15,428 bases of DNA from Helicobacteraceae bacterium (GTDB lineage: Bacteria > Campylobacterota > Campylobacteria > Campylobacterales > Sulfurimonadaceae), in the NCBI GenBank assembly GCA_027057185.1, contig JALUJE010000246.1:1-15428 (forward strand), given 5' to 3'. A program made the position numbers and the translations under genes. Under the pieces are notes generated by a model. It was not told the DNA's origin. It ran no database searches and saw only the letters and a program-made list of their open reading frames with translations. Positions 6,677 through 14,473 of the stretch are shown piece after piece. Positions within the stretch are counted from its first letter, which is position 1, and every line of letters starts with the position of its first letter.

Positions 6677-7360
6677 ATGAAACTATTTTTATCTCTGCTC
6701 GTCGCCCTAGGCGCCATGGGTTTAACCGGTTGTACCTGCCCTCAACCGGTCTATAATGTGGCCTCTGCCGGAAAAAAAAGCGATCTTTATACTGCCGCCG
6801 CAAAAACTGCCGATGAGCTCTTGACCTGCGAAGTTCTCAAAGAGAACAAAGCGACCCCGATTGTTTTGACCTCTTTGGTCAATGTTCATAAATTTCAGGA
6901 AACCTCCGATTTTGGTCGCCTCTTTAGTGAAACCTTGCTAAGTGAGATCAGCAAACGCGGCTACAATGTTATTGACTACCGCGGTGAAAATATTATTATA
7001 CAGAAACAACAGGGTGAATTTTACTTAAAAAGAAATGCCAGCGAAATTAAGAAATATGCCACTGCTTTGGTACTTGTCGGTACTTATGGAAAATATAACA
7101 ACGGGGTCGCAGTCAATACCCGACTGCTAGATCACAGCAATACCATACAGTCATCCTCCAATATACAGCTTGCCAACAGCGAACTGCTGACAATGACCAA
7201 TAAAGACAACTGCAACTATCTGGGATGTTGCAAGATGGGTGGATGTCAAAAACCTACTGCCAAAAAAGCTCCGGTAGAACCGCCGTTTTTTGTTAAAATC
7301 GTCGAAGACGACTGTAAAACACCAAGCGAATGTTGTAAAAAACCCGGTTGCGTCAACTAA
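6677..7360 (+). CDS. FlgO-domain outer-membrane lipoprotein with cysteine-rich tail
   Basis: The 227-residue protein starts with a lipoprotein signal peptide: a hydrophobic run then LTGC (16-19), so Cys19 would be lipidated. A FlgO-like domain follows (about 38-165). Recognisable parts are TADELLT, PIVLTSLVNV, SDFGRLFSETLLSEI, GYNVIDYRGENIII, GEFYLKRN and ALVLVGTYG. In Vibrio, FlgO is an outer-membrane protein needed for flagellar stability and motility. The C-terminus is unusual: residues 179-225 hold eight cysteines in two similar clusters, CNYLGCCKMGGC and CKTPSECCKKPGC, joined by a proline-containing linker. This tail is not part of FlgO. An AAGGA ribosome site precedes the ATG. The next gene encodes a second FlgO-domain lipoprotein, so the pair probably works together. 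A flagellar role is inferred; no flagellar genes are in view. Confidence 0.75.
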   Translation: MKLFLSLLVALGAMGLTGCTCPQPVYNVASAGKKSDLYTAAAKTADELLTCEVLKENKATPIVLTSLVNVHKFQETSDFGRLFSETLLSEISKRGYNVIDYRGENIIIQKQQGEFYLKRNASEIKKYATALVLVGTYGKYNNGVAVNTRLLDHSNTIQSSSNIQLANSELLTMTNKDNCNYLGCCKMGGCQKPTAKKAPVEPPFFVKIVEDDCKTPSECCKKPGCVN

Positions 7361-7370
7361 GGAGATGGTG

Positions 7371-7979
7371 ATGAAAAAACATTGGATTTACCTATCTCTT
7401 GGCGCATTGGTTCTAGGCACTTTTAGCGGGTGCAGCACGGCACTGAGTCCACAGACACTGACAAAAAAAGTCTGTAATAGCAGTACCATTTCCACCAAAC
7501 AGTACTATGATGTACATATCAATTACGGTGGGGTCATGGACGATGCTATCGATTCCATCCTCAACTCACCATTTAATCTGGATGAGAACAATACCGACAA
7601 ACTCAAAACAGGAGAGCAGGTTCTCGTTACCGATTTTGTCGATACCACCTCACTAGAAAACCACTCCAAATTTGGATTTGTCCTTTCCAACAGCCTCAAA
7701 GACTCTCTTATTAACAAACACAATTTTAAAGTGCTTGAAGCTGAAGTCTCCAAATATTTTAAAATATCCGGTAACGGTCTGAAAATTCTCTCTCGCAGCT
7801 CTGATAATATGAGAAAGACTACCGTAGCGGTCAAACGTGTCATTGCCGGAACCTATACCTATACGGATGAGGAGTTGGTTATTTTCGTCAAGCTTATCAA
7901 TCTCAAGACCGGTATTATTGAAGGCTCTTACGCCCGAACCCTGCCCATGACTTGTGAAGTCATACAAATGCTTCACTAA
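7371..7979 (+). CDS. FlgO-domain lipoprotein, second of a tandem pair
   Basis: The chosen start is the ATG at 7371, six bases after GGAG (7361-7364); in-frame alternatives at 7365 and further upstream lack proper spacing or fall inside the preceding gene. The resulting 202-residue protein has a short positively charged N-terminus, a hydrophobic run and FSGC (18-21), a slightly atypical lipobox with Phe at -3. Residues about 75-195 match the FlgO pattern: GEQVLVTDFVDTTSLENHSKFG (in two halves, from 81), NFKVLEAEVSKYF, LKILSRSSDNM, VIAGTYTY and IFVKLINLKTGIIEGS. Sequence similarity to the upstream gene is only at the domain level, without the cysteine-rich tail. It lies 10 bases after the upstream stop, in the same operon, and is followed by a hairpin terminator. 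Confidence 0.72.
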   Translation: MKKHWIYLSLGALVLGTFSGCSTALSPQTLTKKVCNSSTISTKQYYDVHINYGGVMDDAIDSILNSPFNLDENNTDKLKTGEQVLVTDFVDTTSLENHSKFGFVLSNSLKDSLINKHNFKVLEAEVSKYFKISGNGLKILSRSSDNMRKTTVAVKRVIAGTYTYTDEELVIFVKLINLKTGIIEGSYARTLPMTCEVIQMLH

Positions 7980-7985
7980 TTGCCA

Positions 7986-8026
7986 GGGTATTCGCTCTAT
8001 CAGGCGAATACCCAACACTTATTTTT
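7986..8026 (+). terminator. Hairpin terminator after the FlgO-domain lipoprotein pair
   Basis: GGGTATTCGC (7986-7995) and GCGAATACCC (8004-8013) form a perfect 10-base stem with an 8-base loop, seven bases after the stop codon. The T-run (8022-8026) begins 8 bases after the stem rather than immediately, so efficiency is uncertain. Confidence 0.65.
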
Positions 8027-8059
8027 CATCTGACATCCACTCTGGCAATAACAATAATC

Positions 8060-8068
8060 TGCTATAAT
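8060..8068 (+). promoter_or_regulatory. Extended -10 promoter element upstream of the histidine kinase
   Basis: TGCTATAAT is a perfect TGn plus TATAAT element, 28 bases before the ATG at 8097 and just past the preceding hairpin. It has the same architecture as the dcd promoter. Confidence 0.6.
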
Positions 8069-8096
8069 GGCACAACTTCTGAATGAATGATATTGG

Positions 8097-9770
8097 ATGA
8101 ATCGATACGCAACAACCGACTTTCAAAAACGTGCTGACGCGACACGACACGATTTTATCAACATTGCTGCCGGGTTTAGTGCCCTCTTATTGTTTGGATT
8201 CGGTATGGTCCATATGTACAATAGTGCCTACATTGTCGGTCTTCTGGAATTTCTTTTTGCCCTCTTTTTTATTGCCAATATCATCTACCTAAAAGAATCT
8301 AAAAACACCTTACTCTCTAGCGAGCTGTTCTTAAGCAATATTGCCATGATTACCTTGATTATTTTTGCCAACGGCGGCTATCAGGGTACCGGCCATATCT
8401 GGGTCATTCTCTTTCCTTTTGTGGCGCTCTATCTTCAGGGTGAAAAACGGGGACTGCTCTGGGTATTGTCCCACTTTACCACGCTGCTAATACTCACCTA
8501 TTTTATCTATGACGGCATTTTACAGCCTGATTATACCTATGCCCTCGCACAACAGAGTATTCTTGCATATTTCGGTGCCGTCATTCTTGCGTATATGAAT
8601 GAAAAACTCAAACGTATCAGCTACGAACATACTCTCGATGCCCATAATGAGATTACCTCTGTGCTTGACAACATGCAAGACACCTTTTACCGAACCGACA
8701 CTTCCTACCACTTTATTGCCGTTACCCCATCCATTTATGCACTATTGGGTTACCATAATTATGAACTCATCGACCACTCACTAATAGATCTGCTGACCAA
8801 TGAAGACGAACGAGACTATTTTACCACCATGCTCGCTAAAAACTCGGGGCACATTAAAAACCTTGAAATTAAGATCTCACATAAAAATGGTGATGATATC
8901 TGGATTTTAGTCAATGCGCACCGCTACTATGATCTTGCCAACCGTTTTGCCGGTATTGAAGGTACTTTTAAAGATATCACGGAACAAAAACATTATCAGG
9001 TTGAGCTTATCAAACAGACCGAACTCCAAGAGCAGCGTATTAGTGAAGGCATTAAACAGCTACGACAAAAAGATGCGCTCATGCTACAACAGGCAAAAAT
9101 GGCACAGATGGGAGAGATGATTAGCATGATTGCACATCAGTGGCGACAGCCCCTAGCAACCATTGGAGCCATCAGCCAAAACCTCAAGCTCTCTACTATA
9201 TTGGGAGAACCCATTAACGACACCCTCTTGAACGAAAAACTCAGTAGCATCAATTCCCATGTCAATATGCTCTCAGAAACTATTGATGATTTTCGAAATT
9301 TCTTTCGTCCGGATAAAGAAAAAAATGACGTTATCCTCGATGATGTCATTCGTAAGGCCATTGACGTTTTGGAAAGCTCCATTACTACCAATGCCGTAGA
9401 AATCACCCTAAACCTGCATCTTACAACCCCCATAAAAAGTTTTCAAAATGAGCTGCTGCAAGTACTTATTAATCTCATCAGTAATGCTGTAGATGCCTTT
9501 GATGATTCCCAAATAGATCGCCATATTACTATTGAGTCCTTTCGGGTAGAAAATGCGTTTACCATTACTGTCTCCGATAATGCCGGCGGTATTAGCGAAG
9601 AGGTCATTGAAAAAATTTTTGAACCCTATTTCTCCACCAAGGAAATCAAAAATGGAACAGGACTGGGACTGTACATGTCCAAAACCATTATAGAAGAGCA
9701 TTGTCAGGGAAGTTTAAGTGCTAAAAACAGTACGGTCGGTGCCGTATTTACTTTGACACTGTGGGTGTAA
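8097..9770 (+). CDS. Membrane-bound PAS sensor histidine kinase (orphan)
   Basis: The 557-residue protein has about six N-terminal membrane helices (roughly 22-40, 43-64, 76-92, 98-113, 118-137, 152-167), then a PAS domain (about 184-297, with FYRTDTSYHFIAVTPSIYALLGY and the PAC-like GIEGTFKDITEQK). A coiled-coil linker follows, then the kinase core: H-box MISMIAHQWRQPLA with phospho-acceptor His347, N-box LINLISNAVDAF (Asn463), G1 DNAGG (494-498), FEPYFSTKE and G2 GTGLGL (520-525). The HQWRQPL H-box is typical of Campylobacterota kinases. It autophosphorylates on His and passes phosphate to a response regulator, but none is adjacent, so partner and signal are unknown. The signal may be sensed by the membrane part or by PAS. 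No good Shine-Dalgarno precedes the ATG; the start is set by the nearby promoter and by the absence of an alternative start. Confidence 0.92.
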   Translation: MNRYATTDFQKRADATRHDFINIAAGFSALLLFGFGMVHMYNSAYIVGLLEFLFALFFIANIIYLKESKNTLLSSELFLSNIAMITLIIFANGGYQGTGHIWVILFPFVALYLQGEKRGLLWVLSHFTTLLILTYFIYDGILQPDYTYALAQQSILAYFGAVILAYMNEKLKRISYEHTLDAHNEITSVLDNMQDTFYRTDTSYHFIAVTPSIYALLGYHNYELIDHSLIDLLTNEDERDYFTTMLAKNSGHIKNLEIKISHKNGDDIWILVNAHRYYDLANRFAGIEGTFKDITEQKHYQVELIKQTELQEQRISEGIKQLRQKDALMLQQAKMAQMGEMISMIAHQWRQPLATIGAISQNLKLSTILGEPINDTLLNEKLSSINSHVNMLSETIDDFRNFFRPDKEKNDVILDDVIRKAIDVLESSITTNAVEITLNLHLTTPIKSFQNELLQVLINLISNAVDAFDDSQIDRHITIESFRVENAFTITVSDNAGGISEEVIEKIFEPYFSTKEIKNGTGLGLYMSKTIIEEHCQGSLSAKNSTVGAVFTLTLWV

Positions 9771-9778
9771 CAATTCTA

Positions 9779-9787
9779 TGTTAAAAT
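9779..9787 (+). promoter_or_regulatory. Probable extended -10 element for the polysaccharide operon
   Basis: TGTTAAAAT matches TGn plus TAnAAT, 20 bases before the wlbA ATG at 9808 and just after the histidine kinase stop. It would drive wlbA and the following overlapping genes. A TTGACA at 9753-9758 is 23 bases away, too far to act as its -35. Confidence 0.4.
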
Positions 9788-9807
9788 ACTCCAAAAAGTA
9801 GTAACGA

Positions 9808-10767
9808 ATGAAACGATTTGCCCTCATCGGTGCAGCAGGTTATATTGCGCCACGCCACATGAAAGCCATTAAAGAGACCCGCAACGAACTCATCGCCGCT
9901 TGCGATACCAATGACAGTGTCGGCATTATAGACTCCTATTTTCCCCGCGCATCATTCTTTACCGAATTTGAGCGCTTCGATCGTTTTGTGGATAAGTGGC
10001 ACCGAGAACAGGAAAAGCGCATTGAGTATATTGCCATTACGTCACCCAACTATCTGCATGATGCCCATATCCGTTTTGCACTACGAAACGGTGCCGATGC
10101 CATCTGCGAGAAACCTCTGGTGCTCAATCCTCACAATATTGACCAACTCAAAATTATTGAAAAAGAGACCGGGAACACAGTATACAATATTTTACAGTTG
10201 CGGCTTCATCCCGATATTATTGCCCTCAAAGAGAAAGTCACCAGAGAGCTTCAAGAACATCCAAACAAAATGTATGATATTGACCTGACCTATCTAACAT
10301 CACGCGGCAAGTGGTATTTCATCAGTTGGAAAGGAGATGAGAGCAAGTCCGGCGGGATCGCTTCAAATATCGGTGTCCATTTTTTTGATATGCTCACTTG
10401 GATCTTTGGGGATATCAAAGAAAATATTGTCACACTCAAGCATCCCGATACCAATGCCGGAACCTTTACGCTCCAACATGCCAATGTACGCTGGTTTTTA
10501 AGTGTCAATTACGACTATATTCCCCAAGAGATTAAAGCACTGGGACAGCGTACTTACCGCAGTATTACCGTTGATGGTGACGCCATTGAGTTTAGCGGCG
10601 GCTTTACCGACCTGCATACGGCCAGCTACGAACATATTTTATCCGGCAACGGATTTGGTCTGGATGAGGCATACAGCTCTATTGAAACCGTCTGTGCTAT
10701 TAGAACCCTGACCCCACAGGGGCTACGGGGTGATTATCATCCTTTTTGCAAAAGCGTCATCTCATAA
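9808..10767 (+). CDS. wlbA: WlbA/WbpB-type UDP-N-acetylglucosaminuronate 3-dehydrogenase
   Basis: The 319-residue Gfo/Idh/MocA oxidoreductase begins MKRFALIGAAGYIAPRHMKA, the distinctive start of the WlbA/WbpB group. It oxidises the 3-hydroxyl of UDP-GlcNAcA with NAD+, the first committed step toward 2,3-diamino-glucuronate sugars. The Rossmann glycine motif is at 8-14, the catalytic-type EKP at 101-103 (Lys102), and SGGIASNIGVHFFDML (181-196) supplies active-site residues, including His191. NDSVGIIDSYFP and FFTEFERFDRF (35-60) are also group signatures. It is the first gene of the operon. Its TAA overlaps the wlbB ATG by one base (TAATG). Substrate supply needs a UDP-GlcNAc 6-dehydrogenase, not seen in this window. 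Confidence 0.92.
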   Translation: MKRFALIGAAGYIAPRHMKAIKETRNELIAACDTNDSVGIIDSYFPRASFFTEFERFDRFVDKWHREQEKRIEYIAITSPNYLHDAHIRFALRNGADAICEKPLVLNPHNIDQLKIIEKETGNTVYNILQLRLHPDIIALKEKVTRELQEHPNKMYDIDLTYLTSRGKWYFISWKGDESKSGGIASNIGVHFFDMLTWIFGDIKENIVTLKHPDTNAGTFTLQHANVRWFLSVNYDYIPQEIKALGQRTYRSITVDGDAIEFSGGFTDLHTASYEHILSGNGFGLDEAYSSIETVCAIRTLTPQGLRGDYHPFCKSVIS

Positions 10768-11342
10768 TGTCAACATATACAGTACATGAATCCAGCATTA
10801 TTGACCACAATGTTACTATTGGGAAAGGTACTAAAGTATGGCACTTCAGCCATATCCTCTCCGGTAGTATCATCGGCACCGATTGCTCTTTCGGACAAAA
10901 CTGTGTCGTCGGTCCCAATGTCACTGTTGGCAACGGTGTCAAAGTACAAAACAATGTCTCGATCTATGAAGGTATCACCATAGACGATGATGTTTTTTTA
11001 GGCCCTTCCATGGTATTTACCAACGTGATCAATCCACGAAGTTTTATTGTTCGCAAAGAAGAATTTAGACCAACACGGTTGCAGCAGGGCTGCTCCATCG
11101 GTGCCAACGCCACCATTGTCTGCGGCGTTACTATTGGTGCGTATGCAATGATCGGTTCAGGTGCCGTTGTCAACAGAAATGTCAAACCCTATGCTCTGGT
11201 AGTAGGTGTTCCTGCCAGACAGATCGGCTGGGTCAGCTATGCGGGAAATACCTTGGTATTCAACGAGGACGGTATGGCGATTGATACTTTTGACAATAGC
11301 CGTTATCGCCTCAACAACAATACGCTGGAGCGACTCTCATGA
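10767..11342 (+). CDS. wlbB: WlbB/WbpD-type UDP-2-acetamido-3-amino-glucuronate N-acetyltransferase
   Basis: The 191-residue left-handed beta-helix acyltransferase has hexapeptide repeats through most of its length (VTIGKGTKVWHFSHI at 16-30, VTVGNGVKVQNNVSI at 52-66, CSIGANATIVCGVTIGAYAMIGSGAVV later). The FTNVINPRS segment (84-92) and the C-terminal ALVVGVPARQIGWVSYAG are typical of WlbB/WbpD. It transfers acetyl from acetyl-CoA to the 3-amino group made by WlbC. An in-frame TTG at 10746 would add seven residues from inside wlbA; the ATG at 10767, overlapping the wlbA stop in TAATG, is the more credible start even though the ribosome site is weak, implying coupling. Its stop overlaps wlbC in ATGA. 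Confidence 0.92.
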   Translation: MSTYTVHESSIIDHNVTIGKGTKVWHFSHILSGSIIGTDCSFGQNCVVGPNVTVGNGVKVQNNVSIYEGITIDDDVFLGPSMVFTNVINPRSFIVRKEEFRPTRLQQGCSIGANATIVCGVTIGAYAMIGSGAVVNRNVKPYALVVGVPARQIGWVSYAGNTLVFNEDGMAIDTFDNSRYRLNNNTLERLS

Positions 11343-12421
11343 CCATTGATTTTGCGAATCTTCCGCTACAATACCAGCGCTACAAAGACGAGATTGATTC
11401 TGCTATACAAGCCGTACTAAATCGGTCCGACTACATTATGGGTGATGCCGTTTTCCAACTTGAACAGGCACTGCAATCGTTTACCCAAGCGAAACATGCC
11501 CTTACCTGTAGTTCCGGTACCGACGCACTACTTCTTGCCATGATGGCACTCAACATTCAACCCGGTGATGAGGTCATTACAACACCGTTTACATTTATTG
11601 CTACTGCTGAAACCATTGCACGTTTAGGCGCAGTTCCCGTGTTTGTCGATATTGATGAACGCACATACAATATTGACGCATCCGCTATTGAAGCCGCTAT
11701 CACCCCAAAGACCAAAGTGATTATGCCCGTAAGCCTTTACGGTCAGCCCGCAGATATGGATACTCTCACATCAATTGCCAGAGCACATCAGATCCGTGTC
11801 ATCGTTGACGGAGCACAAAGCTTTGGAGCGACCTACAACGGTGTCATGGACAGTACCCTGGGTGATATTGCGACAACCAGCTTTTTTCCTGCCAAACCAC
11901 TTGGCTGTTTCGGTGACGGCGGTGCCGTATTTACCCAAGATGACACACTGGCAGAAACAATAAGAATGCTGAGAGTTCATGGACAAAACAGACGATATCA
12001 TCACAAATATATCGGTATAGGTGCTCGACTCGACACCCTTCAGGCTGCCGTATTACATGTAAAATTAAAGCACTATGAAAATGACTTGAAATTGCGTCAA
12101 GAAGTTGCAGCAAAATATACTCTTGCGCTTAAAGATAAGTTTGTGACACCGTTTATTCACACAAAGTGTACTTCAGTTTATGCCCAGTACTCTATTCGAG
12201 TTGCCAAGAGAGACAACTTACAAACTCACTTAAAAACTCAAGGTATTGCAACAGCAGTTCACTACCCAATACCACTACACCTGCAAGAGTGTTTTAGCTA
12301 CTTGAACTATAAAGAAGGTGATTTTCCCGTAAGTGAGATGATTGCCAAAGAGATTATTAGTCTGCCAATGAATCCATATCTTCGTGATGATGAAATTGCA
12401 TACATAACCAAAAACTTATGA
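11339..12421 (+). CDS. wlbC: WlbC/WbpE-type PLP aminotransferase (DegT/DnrJ/EryC1 family)
   Basis: The 360-residue PLP enzyme begins MTIDFANLPLQYQRYKDEI. Family landmarks are CSSGTDALLLA (57-67, phosphate binding), TTPFTFIATAETI (81-93), the Asp157 region VIVDGAQSFGA that contacts the PLP ring nitrogen, and Lys186 in SFFPAKPLGCFGDGGA, which forms the Schiff base. It installs the 3-amino group on the WlbA product using glutamate. It overlaps wlbB by 4 bases and the ligase gene by 4 bases. From about base 12060 onward the DNA becomes AT-richer, blending into the following ligase gene, although the protein remains a full-length, uninterrupted aminotransferase. Confidence 0.92.
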   Translation: MTIDFANLPLQYQRYKDEIDSAIQAVLNRSDYIMGDAVFQLEQALQSFTQAKHALTCSSGTDALLLAMMALNIQPGDEVITTPFTFIATAETIARLGAVPVFVDIDERTYNIDASAIEAAITPKTKVIMPVSLYGQPADMDTLTSIARAHQIRVIVDGAQSFGATYNGVMDSTLGDIATTSFFPAKPLGCFGDGGAVFTQDDTLAETIRMLRVHGQNRRYHHKYIGIGARLDTLQAAVLHVKLKHYENDLKLRQEVAAKYTLALKDKFVTPFIHTKCTSVYAQYSIRVAKRDNLQTHLKTQGIATAVHYPIPLHLQECFSYLNYKEGDFPVSEMIAKEIISLPMNPYLRDDEIAYITKNL

Positions 12422-13218
12422 TTAAATTTCTAGTTTTACTCCTGCCCGTTGTACTATATGCCAAAAAACCGCAACTGCTACTTCTAAATACTTATGACGA
12501 CCAAAATATAACCGGTTGGGTAATGAGTGAAAAACTTGACGGTGTTCGCGCCTATTGGGATGGTAAACACCTGATTAGCAGAGGGGGTAAGATTATTCAT
12601 GCTCCTAAATGGTTTACTAAAAATTACCCTTCTTTTGAAGTAGATGGAGAGCTTTGGAGCAAACGAAACGATTTTGAAAACATTTCTTCAATCGTTAGAG
12701 ATAAAAAGCCAAGTGAACAATGGAGTCAGATTGTCCACTATATTTTTGAAGTTCCAAATGCTAAAGGCACACTTTTGCAGAGGCTTGAAAGAGTAAAGCC
12801 TTATGAAAACAGTCATCTCAAACTTTTAATTCAAACCAAAATTAAAAGCTCACATGATTTACATGTATTTTTAAAAATCATTGAAGCTAAAGGCGGCGAA
12901 GGAGTAGTAGTTCGAGACCCTAATGCACCTTACATTGCAAAACGAACCAATAGTGCGCTGAAAGTTAAAACCTTTCATGATGCTGAATGTGAAATCATTG
13001 AACATCATAATGGAAAAGGAAAGTACCAAGGTCTACTGGGTTCATTTACATGTAAAATGCAAAATGACACCACCTTTAAAATAGGCAGTGGTTTTAGTGA
13101 TGCACTACGTCATAACCCACCGCAAATTGGTACTATAGTTACCTTTAAATATCAAGAGTTTACCAAATATGGAAAACCTCGGTTTCCAGTATTTTTAAGA
13201 GTTAGAAATGCTCAATAA
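12418..13218 (+). CDS. ligE: Secreted minimal ATP-dependent DNA ligase (Lig E type)
   Basis: The 266-residue protein has a short signal peptide (hydrophobic to LYA, cleavage likely after Ala15), followed by a minimal nucleotidyltransferase/OB-fold ligase. Motif I is EKLDGVRAYWDG with adenylated Lys39; motif III is FEVDGELW (73-80), IIIa YIFEVP (108-113), IV GGEGVVVRDP (159-168) and V LKVK (181-184). The OB domain covers about 188-266. Lig E enzymes are periplasmic ATP-dependent DNA-end-joining proteins found in Campylobacter, Neisseria and Vibrio, with proposed roles in extracellular DNA or competence. The gene overlaps wlbC by 4 bases and the flippase gene by 11, so it is co-translated with polysaccharide genes despite an unrelated function. 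By hand count bases 12421-13200 are about 36% GC, below its neighbours, which suggests a separate origin. Confidence 0.9.
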   Translation: MIKFLVLLLPVVLYAKKPQLLLLNTYDDQNITGWVMSEKLDGVRAYWDGKHLISRGGKIIHAPKWFTKNYPSFEVDGELWSKRNDFENISSIVRDKKPSEQWSQIVHYIFEVPNAKGTLLQRLERVKPYENSHLKLLIQTKIKSSHDLHVFLKIIEAKGGEGVVVRDPNAPYIAKRTNSALKVKTFHDAECEIIEHHNGKGKYQGLLGSFTCKMQNDTTFKIGSGFSDALRHNPPQIGTIVTFKYQEFTKYGKPRFPVFLRVRNAQ

Positions 13219-14473
13219 ATTAAAACCAAAATCTGAATTTTCAAAAAATGTTCTCACTCTGATGACTGGAACCACGATAGCTCAGGCCATTCCCATTGCC
13301 CTCACACCTATTTTAACCAGAATATATACCCCAGAAGACTTCGGTCTGTTCGCCCTGTATATGAGTGCCGCCTCATTGGTAACCGTATTGGCAACGGGAC
13401 GCTATGAATTAGCGATTATGCTCCCAAAAAAAGATGGTGATGCCGTCAATATCGTACTACTGTCTCTGATTATCACGCTACTCATCACACTGCTGACCTT
13501 TATCCTGATTCTCCTATTTCATCAATCGATTGCACAACGCTTAGGAGACTCCACAATAGCACCGTGGCTCTATATGATTCCATTGAGCATTCTCATGACG
13601 GGTCTGTATCAAAGTGCTAACTACTGGAATAATCGGAAGAAACAGTACCGCAGACTGGCACACAATAAAATTATTCAAAGCAGTTCTACCGTAACACTGC
13701 AGCTTGGATTAGGCAGCACAAATATTGGCGGTGGCGGTCTCATTCTAGGAACGGTTGCGGGGCAAGCCTTGGCTACTGCCATACTGGGGAAACAGACCTG
13801 GAAGCATATTCACCCTTTTCTCCCTGATGTCAAAACACTAAAAATGCTTGCTCTGCTTAAAAAATACCGAAAACTTCCCTTGCTGAATCTTCCCAATGTT
13901 TTTATTGACAACATCCGAACTGCCGGCATCAATATTCTCATAGCAAAGTTTTTTACCGCTGCCGTCTTGGGGCAGTTTGCTCTAGCCTGGAAGATGGTTC
14001 AGGTTCCCATGTCCCTTGTCGGCCGTTCCCTGTCTCAAGTTTTTTTTGAACGACTGGCAACGGCACCACACTCAGAACTCTCCTCTCTTATCCAAACCTT
14101 TTTATTCAAAGCCGCCATCCTCTCATTGCCAATGTTTATACTCATTTATCTGTTTGCCAAACCCGTGTTTGTTTTTGTGTTTGGTGCACAATGGGCACTT
14201 GCGGGCGAAGCCGCTTCCATCATGTCACCCTGGCTCTTTTTGAATTTTCTGACCTCTCCCATTGCCACGATTTTTGTCGTTCTTAATAGACAAGAGGTGG
14301 TACTGGGCTTTGCCACGGTCTATATGATAATACCCTTGTTGCTGCTGACTTTTTTTCAACATTTGGATTTTACAACCCTACTGCTACTGCTCTGTATCAC
14401 AATGAGCTTTTTGTTACTTCTGTTTATCGGTCTGGTGTTTCACACCATCGCACAAACACAAAAAGGCGTATGA
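13208..14473 (+). CDS. Wzx-like oligosaccharide flippase (MOP superfamily)
   Basis: The 421-residue polytopic membrane protein begins MLNKLKPKSEFSKNVLTLMTG, followed by IAQAIPIALTPILTRIYTPEDFGLFALY (about 24-51, in two pieces), a signature of polysaccharide exporters/Wzx flippases. About 10-12 hydrophobic segments follow, with the central WNNRKKQYRRLA loop (140-151) and a recurring RSLSQVFFERLA element. The family moves lipid-linked sugar units across the inner membrane. The start overlaps the ligase gene by 11 bases and the stop overlaps the next gene in ATGA. Substrate specificity cannot be read from the sequence; the context suggests an O-antigen-like or capsule-like unit containing the wlb sugar. 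No symbol is assigned because Wzx proteins are poorly conserved. Confidence 0.85.
   Translation: MLNKLKPKSEFSKNVLTLMTGTTIAQAIPIALTPILTRIYTPEDFGLFALYMSAASLVTVLATGRYELAIMLPKKDGDAVNIVLLSLIITLLITLLTFILILLFHQSIAQRLGDSTIAPWLYMIPLSILMTGLYQSANYWNNRKKQYRRLAHNKIIQSSSTVTLQLGLGSTNIGGGGLILGTVAGQALATAILGKQTWKHIHPFLPDVKTLKMLALLKKYRKLPLLNLPNVFIDNIRTAGINILIAKFFTAAVLGQFALAWKMVQVPMSLVGRSLSQVFFERLATAPHSELSSLIQTFLFKAAILSLPMFILIYLFAKPVFVFVFGAQWALAGEAASIMSPWLFLNFLTSPIATIFVVLNRQEVVLGFATVYMIIPLLLLTFFQHLDFTTLLLLLCITMSFLLLLFIGLVFHTIAQTQKGV

Noticed and set aside
7290..7370. Upstream start codons for the second FlgO-domain lipoprotein
   Set aside because: They fall within the preceding gene or directly on the ribosome site and would bury the lipoprotein signal peptide; ATG 7371 has GGAG at good spacing.
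10746..10766. TTG start for wlbB inside wlbA, adding seven residues
   Set aside because: The extra residues do not belong to the family, and the ATG at 10767 gives the usual MSTYTVHESS-like beginning with a TAATG overlap.
12418..13218. DNA ligase as evidence for a mobile element or phage remnant
   Set aside because: It has a signal peptide and a minimal Lig E architecture, and no transposase, integrase or phage gene is nearby.
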